From Pelargonium nanum (taxonomy: Eukaryota > Streptophyta > Magnoliopsida > Geraniales > Geraniaceae), in contig JAYMTF010001353.1 of assembly GCA_036897485.1 (NCBI GenBank), forward strand, positions 1-23,947: a stretch of 23,947 nt of DNA, in the 5' to 3' direction. Under the pieces are notes generated by a model, which saw only the letters and a list, made by a program, of their open reading frames with translations, was not told where the DNA came from and did no database searches. Below, one piece after another: positions 20,308 to 23,947 of this stretch (the first letter of the stretch is position 1; each line of letters begins with the position of its first letter). A program made the position numbers and the translations under genes.

Positions 20308-22280
20308 CTAGCTACAACCTTGAGCTTGACTTGCACAAATCAAGCCACCAATGGTCCTTTCTCTCACCAACTTGCCTGACCCATCCCTTGGTGGAGAGTA
20401 CATTATTGGAAGAAACTCCTCTTCTTCACAACCAAATACCATGCCCTCAAAATGTTTCTCCAATTCCTTTTTCCCCTATTTTTTTTACACAAATGTATGA
20501 GACCATGACCATATATTATAGCATTCAAAATTTTAACAATATTAATAATATGTAAAATATATGTAGTGTATATATAAATATAATACTTGTACATGTACCT
20601 GGATTCTAGCATATGTGATGTCACACCTCTTGCTGGATCTAAAATAAGCCCATTTCTGATTCTCATAACAATTGTAAAACCTCCACACAGCTCTCGGCTC
20701 TGTAAAATTCACAAAAGCATAGCCTTTGTTCACCTTGGTTCTGCACATTTAACAAACCACAATATGATTATAATAAATGCAACTATAAATATATGTTCTT
20801 GATACAAACAATTAAATTTAATTAATGGGGAATGTAAATTTATTATGATCAGGACAAAAAGGAAGATTGCAAATTATTAATTAATTAAAATAAAAATTGG
20901 TACATACTCAAAATCAATTGGCAAGTAGAGGAAATCATAGGCTGATACAGTGTTGGCTTCTTTTTCTCTATTTCTTGTTGATGAAGAACACATATTTTTC
21001 TTGTTCATTTCATTGCAGTGATGGTCCAGAAACTGCTTCAACATTTCTCTACTGAACAAAACAATAATTAAAAAAAATTAAGAGAGAGAGAGAGAGAGAG
21101 GATAATCTTGAAATAGCAAAATTTAACCAAATACAGGAAACCCATTTCACAAAAACATCAAATCAATTGCAAAATGAGGCATTTTTTTAGCAACACATCC
21201 CAAAAAAATCACTATATGTTTGAAGTGACAAGCTTGCAAGTCGTGGCCTTTTCAAGATCTTCTTGGTTTCTGCCCATATAACCCACATCCCAAATACTTA
21301 AACATAAACATATTCATACATAATAACATATAGAGAGTGAAGTAAAAATTATCAAAAAATGATGGATTTCAAAAATATATATCAGATCACTACTCCATAT
21401 CTCCATATATGTGTAATGTGTGTGTGAAAAAAAATATAATTTTGTATTTATATTCTTCTTGAAAAATTTCAATATATGAAAAAAACTTGCTCATCAAAAT
21501 ATATGTGTGTGTTTATAGTGTAAAAACTAAAAACCATTTGGTTCTGATTTCAAAAAAAAAAAAAAAAATGGTCCCACACTTACTGTACTGGTTAGGATAC
21601 AATTTTGTATTTATATCCTTCTTGAAAAATTTCAATATATGAAAAAAAATCCTGCTCATCAAAATATATGTGTGTGTGTTTATAGTGTAAAATCTAAAAA
21701 CCATTTGGTTCTGATTTTAAAAAAAAAAAAAAAAAAAAACCATTTGGTTCCACACTTACGTGTATTGGTTAGGTATATTTCTGATCATAACTGTAGTGTA
21801 ATCACTATTTGGCTCCACTCTTATCAATGCATGTCCCTCACTCTCCCTCTCTGCTCTCCAAACCCTACAACCGCCACTCCGTCCACCGCCGCCGGAACGC
21901 CGCCGTGACCCACCACTCCGGCCACTCTTCACATGACGATGATATTGAAGAGACCTAGCATTTTCATGGTGATCAGCTGGTGTTATTGCTGGTGGTGGCA
22001 CCACTAATTCATCCACAGCCACCGCTACGGTGGTCGGAGGCGGAGCAACCACCGTGGGAGGTGGCGGAGGGGAAGAAAATAGGGTTATTAGAAATGGGTT
22101 AGGGTTAGGGTTAGGGTTTGGGTAGAGATGTTGATGTTGATCATAGTAAAAATAGTTGTAGTAGGGTTCAAGAAGTTGGTGGTTTTGATGGTTTAGGTAA
22201 AAATAATTGGTAGTGAATGTTGTGGGGAAGAAAGGTGGAGCATAAGGGTTTAGGTTCAATGTTGAATCAAAACCAGCCAT
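20308..22280 (-). CDS. Mei2-like protein with a single C-terminal RRM (MCT / terminal ear1-related)
   Basis: Exons in minus-strand order: 22280-21760, 21051-20908, 20740-20599 and 20475-20308, with intron phases 2, 2 and 0, giving 324 aa. The N-terminus (1-155) is low-complexity: aromatic- and Asn-rich to about 55, an NPNPNPNP run (55-62), a Pro/Val-rich stretch (70-100) and an Arg/Gly/Ser-rich patch (119-137). The Mei2-type RRM starts at YTTVMIRNIPNQYT (161-174), with RREML-type residues following in exon 2, then YDFLYLPIDF, the RNP1-like KGYAFVNF (227-234), ITYARIQG and FLPIMYSPPRDG. These are hallmarks of the third RRM of plant Mei2-like and terminal ear1 proteins, which bind RNA and act in meristem development and leaf initiation. 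At about 325 aa with no RRM1 or RRM2, it fits the short MCT (Mei2 C-terminal RRM only) class. The first ATG in frame is at 22280; the upstream TTG is not a plausible plant start. The exon 4 acceptor TAG at 20476 was chosen because it restores the conserved ARIQG. Confidence 0.88.
21082..21101. repeat. (GA)n microsatellite next to the exon 2 acceptor of the Mei2-like gene
   Basis: About ten GA units lie here on the plus strand, so the transcript has a CU repeat. It sits roughly 30-50 bases upstream of the exon 2 acceptor at 21052 and can act as part of the polypyrimidine tract, so length changes might affect splicing. Confidence 0.8.
21438..21775. repeat. Tandem direct duplication across the exon 1 / intron 1 junction of the Mei2-like gene
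   Basis: Unit 1 spans 21438-21600 and unit 2 spans 21601 to about 21775. Both read AATTTTGTATTTATAT, CTTCTTGAAAAATTTCAATA, CTCATCAAAATATATGTGTG, TTTATAGTGTAAAA and ACCATTTGGTTCTGATTT, followed by a poly-A run (17 A at 21552-21568 and 21 A at 21719-21739), CCACACTTAC and a GGTTAGG end. Unit 2 overlaps the last 16 or so coding bases of exon 1 and its splice donor, so unit 1 places a second copy of the exon end and donor inside the intron. Confidence 0.9.
22096..22122. repeat. Telomere-like GGGTTA repeats inside exon 1 of the Mei2-like gene
   Basis: Four GGGTTA/GGGTTT units in a row lie within the coding sequence. On the coding strand they read AACCCT repeats and encode the alternating Asn-Pro run at residues about 54-62. 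The unit is six bases, unlike the seven-base plant telomere repeat TTTAGGG, so this is a coding microsatellite rather than a telomere scar. Confidence 0.85.
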
Positions 22281-22282
22281 TC

Positions 22283-22297
22283 TCAATTTCTGATCAT
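22283..22297 (-). promoter_or_regulatory. Short upstream ORF just before the Mei2-like start codon
   Basis: On the minus strand ATG ATC AGA AAT TGA (22297-22283) encodes four residues and stops two bases before the main ATG at 22280. If the transcript starts near the TATA box prediction (about 22355), this uORF is in the leader and would favour reduced initiation or short-distance reinitiation at the main start. Confidence 0.45.
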
Positions 22298-22332
22298 ATC
22301 TGTGTGTGTATATATATCAGTATATGATATAT

Positions 22333-22338
22333 CTACAT
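22333..22338 (-). promoter_or_regulatory. Start-stop element (ATGTAG) in the likely leader of the Mei2-like gene
   Basis: On the minus strand an ATG is followed directly by TAG, 58 bases upstream of the main start codon. A minimal start-stop uORF can stall ribosomes; AUGUAA in the Arabidopsis boron channel leader NIP5;1 is the known example. Whether this one is transcribed depends on the inferred start site. Confidence 0.4.
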
Positions 22339-22383
22339 GTGTCTTGTTGTTGGATTTTGAAGGTATGTGAGTGTGTAACTGTG

Positions 22384-22391
22384 TATATATA
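22384..22391 (-). promoter_or_regulatory. Probable TATA box of the Mei2-like gene
   Basis: CTCTATATATACAC on the minus strand contains TATATATA at 22391-22384, 104-111 bases upstream of the start codon. A start about 30 bases downstream would give a leader of roughly 75 bases. It is the best TATA match close to the gene, though the region is AT-rich. Confidence 0.55.
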
Positions 22392-22859
22392 GAGCAGAAG
22401 ATAGAGGAAGTGTTGGTGGCTTGGTTCAGACAAATTTGTGGATATTTGTTTCCCTCATTTTGTTTGCCTTTTATCTGTACTTTATTTGGTTTTCTTATTT
22501 TCATTTTAAAAAGAATTAAAAAAACAACAATGATTACCAGACAAATTTTGGAGAGAGAAAGAAGATTTATGTGGCTGAGAATATATCACGTCAGCCTACA
22601 TGTAATATACATGTATTTACCTACCTGCAACTATATTCATCTTCCGAAAAACAATGAATTAACAATCTGTTGGATAGATGTGGCAATTTGGATGGGATTC
22701 ATTAAGACAATCTGGTGTGATGTGAGGAGGGTTTGGATGGAATCCGTTTGATGTAAAATAAATTGTGTTACATTGAGCAATTTGCTCGATTTGATCGAAT
22801 TCGTATATTTCGAGGACAAAATGGATAAATATGATCCAAAATATTATTTGATAAGATCA
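22392..22859. other. Upstream region of the Mei2-like gene, no gene seen
   Basis: AT-rich non-coding DNA forms the distal promoter of the minus-strand gene. A plus-strand ORF of 126 codons (22371-22751) has no recognisable domain, starts inside the promoter and is probably chance. No other motif stands out. Confidence 0.5.
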
Positions 22860-23100
22860 ATTTTTAGTCTATTGAATTTTGGATGTCCAAGGTTGTGGAT
22901 TCAAATAGCCAACCCTATTGTTGGGTTACACTTATCGGACATGTAAACGTATTCTCAACTTCTTCTTTTTTGTATTTAATCCCTCTTTCATTTTTGTATT
23001 GTTAACCAAGTCATTTGGGTCAAACAGTTATAGTGTTTTGAATTCTCTTTCAGGTGTTGAGTTCAAACCTTCTATATAAATTGCTGGTAAAAAACAACAA
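22860..23100 (+). repeat. Possible SINE fragments, two adjacent
   Basis: Two tRNA-like B-box matches occur in the same orientation: GGTTGTGGATTCAAATAGCC near 22891 and GGTGTTGAGTTCAAACCTTC near 23053. The first is followed by CCAACCCTATTGTTGGGTTA, a common SINE body word order. The second follows GGTCAAACAGTTATAGTG, a weak A-box candidate, and ends in an A-rich tail near 23090. Boundaries and target-site duplications are not clear. Confidence 0.3.
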
Positions 23101-23199
23101 CATTTCGTTAGTGTTGTCATGATAACTAAGAAGTACCTCTCCAACATAACGTTAGCATCGTAAATTAGATCCAACACGCGAATCTAACATATCCCGAAA

Positions 23200-23390
23200 C
23201 TTAGTTTTTTATTTTTATCAGCAATAGGTACTTTCATTCAAGTAAAGATTACAAGAATATTAGTAAAAAAAGCCAAAGGCCAGAGAAGCCCAGGCAAACC
23301 AAACAAGCAAAACCAGAAAAACTGATACAAAATAAGCATAAAACAAAAGAGCTGAAACAGCAGCCTAAAGCAACAATGAGAGAGAGCTTG
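23200..23390 (-). mobile_element. 3' end of a 5'-truncated LINE-like retrotransposon
   Basis: Read on the minus strand the stretch runs through CCTGGGCTTCTCTGGCCTTT, then CTTGTAATCTTTACTTG, AATGAAAGTACCTATTGCTG and ATAAAAATAAAAAACT. T-rich, TTGTAATC-containing sequence ending in an ATTGCTGATAAAAA-type A-rich tail is typical of plant L1 LINE 3' UTRs. No reverse transcriptase is present, as expected for a 5'-truncated copy. Target-site duplications were not identified. Confidence 0.5.
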
Positions 23391-23594
23391 GGTTTGCTTT
23401 CCATGAGTGTTTTATTTGAATAAAATTATACTATATCAAGTTATTTTCAGTGGCTTATTTAACTTTATATTATTTTTTGTGCGCTAATTAATTATTATTA
23501 GTATATATAATAATAAAACTTAATAGTATATAAATGACATACTTAAAAAATAGGGTGAGTGTTTAGATGCAGACAACTTTGAGTGTGTATTTAA

Positions 23595-23700
23595 ATTAAA
23601 AAATAAAACATGAAAGCCCACATGAAAGCCCACATCAACTTTCTACTTGTCATATTAAAAAATAAAACATGAAAGCCCACATCAACTTTCTACTTGTCAT
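23595..23700. repeat. Tandem duplication of a 47-bp unit
   Basis: ATTAAAAAATAAAACATGAA, followed by AGCCCACATCAACTTTCTAC and TTGTCAT, occurs at 23654-23700 and, with an extra internal 12-base duplication (CATGAAAGCCCA), at 23595-23653. The copies are otherwise identical, so the duplication is recent. It lies in non-coding DNA. Confidence 0.9.
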
Positions 23701-23756
23701 TGTTCTCTTCTGATCTTGCTTTAAATTGTGTGTCTAAAAACTTTCATATAACACTC

Positions 23757-23947
23757 GGGCCTTGTTTGGTAACACTTCTTGATCTCCAAAAGCTATTACA
23801 CATCAAATAAAATAGTGTCACACAATCCAATGACATAGGCAAAAGCTAGACACATTGTTTGCTTTTACCTATCTTTTGGATTACTTGTGTAATGATGATG
23901 AAGTTGCAAGAAGCAAATTTTTTTGGCTTATGGCATGAGAAGTAGAG
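23757..23947. other. Non-coding end of window, possible MITE start
   Basis: GGGCCTTGTTTGGTAACAC at 23757-23775 resembles the GGCCTTGTTTGG termini common to plant MITEs, but the other end is outside the window. No coding sequence is seen. Confidence 0.25.

Noticed and set aside
20464-20466. Exon 4 acceptor of the Mei2-like gene placed at the downstream AG as the main site
   Set aside because: It would delete three residues at the conserved ARIQG position; the upstream TAG restores family alignment, so the downstream AG is kept only as a possible alternative.
20064-20555. 163-codon plus-strand ORF
   Set aside because: It is antisense to the last exon and 3' region of the Mei2-like gene, with low-complexity Thr, Leu and Pro stretches from simple repeats. 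The minus-strand gene has clear domain support.
21552-21739. Poly-A runs as retroposon tails
   Set aside because: Both runs are within the two units of the tandem duplication at equivalent positions, and no retroposon body precedes them.
22096-22122. Interstitial telomere scar
   Set aside because: The repeat is short, uses a six-base unit rather than the plant seven-base unit, and is in frame within a coding exon.
22371-22751. 126-codon plus-strand ORF in the Mei2-like promoter
   Set aside because: No domain is recognisable, composition is that of AT-rich intergenic DNA, and there is no supporting splice or leader context.

Overview
This window is nuclear DNA from a flowering plant, probably a eudicot. 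The evidence is AT-rich non-coding sequence, genes split by many GT-AG introns, a chloroplast-targeted MATE transporter family, a plant-type Mei2-like RNA-binding gene, and several short plant DNA transposons (hAT-type, Stowaway and Mutator-like MITEs). There is nothing bacterial or viral here: no operons, no CRISPR arrays and no recognisable rRNA or tRNA genes. I cannot name the species.

Layout. Positions 1-2324 are AT-rich upstream DNA that holds the cut-off end of a Mutator-like element and a hAT-type MITE close to the first gene. Positions 2325-8770 (+) hold MATE gene A, with 14 exons and 553 aa. Positions 8771-10599 are the spacer between the two transporters; they hold the gene A 3' UTR, a cluster of TGACG motifs and a repeat remnant. 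Positions 10600-18777 (+) hold MATE gene B, with 14 exons and 547 aa; its introns have been expanded by transposons, including a 1.4 kb Mutator-like element in intron 4. Positions 18778-20307 are a convergent intergenic stretch. Positions 20308-22280 (-) hold a 4-exon gene of 324 aa with a single Mei2-type C-terminal RRM, in the MCT / terminal ear1-related class. Positions 22281-23947 are the upstream region of that gene, with SINE- and LINE-like debris.

The two MATE genes are a head-to-tail tandem duplication. All 13 introns sit at identical positions with identical phases, and both reading frames are intact across every exon I reconstructed. They belong to the EDS5 / EDS5H (DTX47 / DTX46) clade of plastid-envelope transporters; Arabidopsis EDS5 exports the salicylic acid precursor isochorismate from plastids. 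Counting by hand over exons 2-13, the two proteins are about 72% identical. Identity is about 81% in the N-lobe (exons 2-6) and about 66% in the C-lobe (exons 7-13). Gene A has changed several residues that gene B keeps, which points to functional divergence of the pair. The neighbouring RNA-binding gene has no obvious functional link to them.

I found no wholly new system. The observations most worth following are the lobe-biased divergence of the transporters, a tandem duplication in the Mei2-like gene that copied its own 5' splice site into intron 1, two tiny upstream ORFs in the likely leader of that gene, and one MITE family present about five times in 18 kb.
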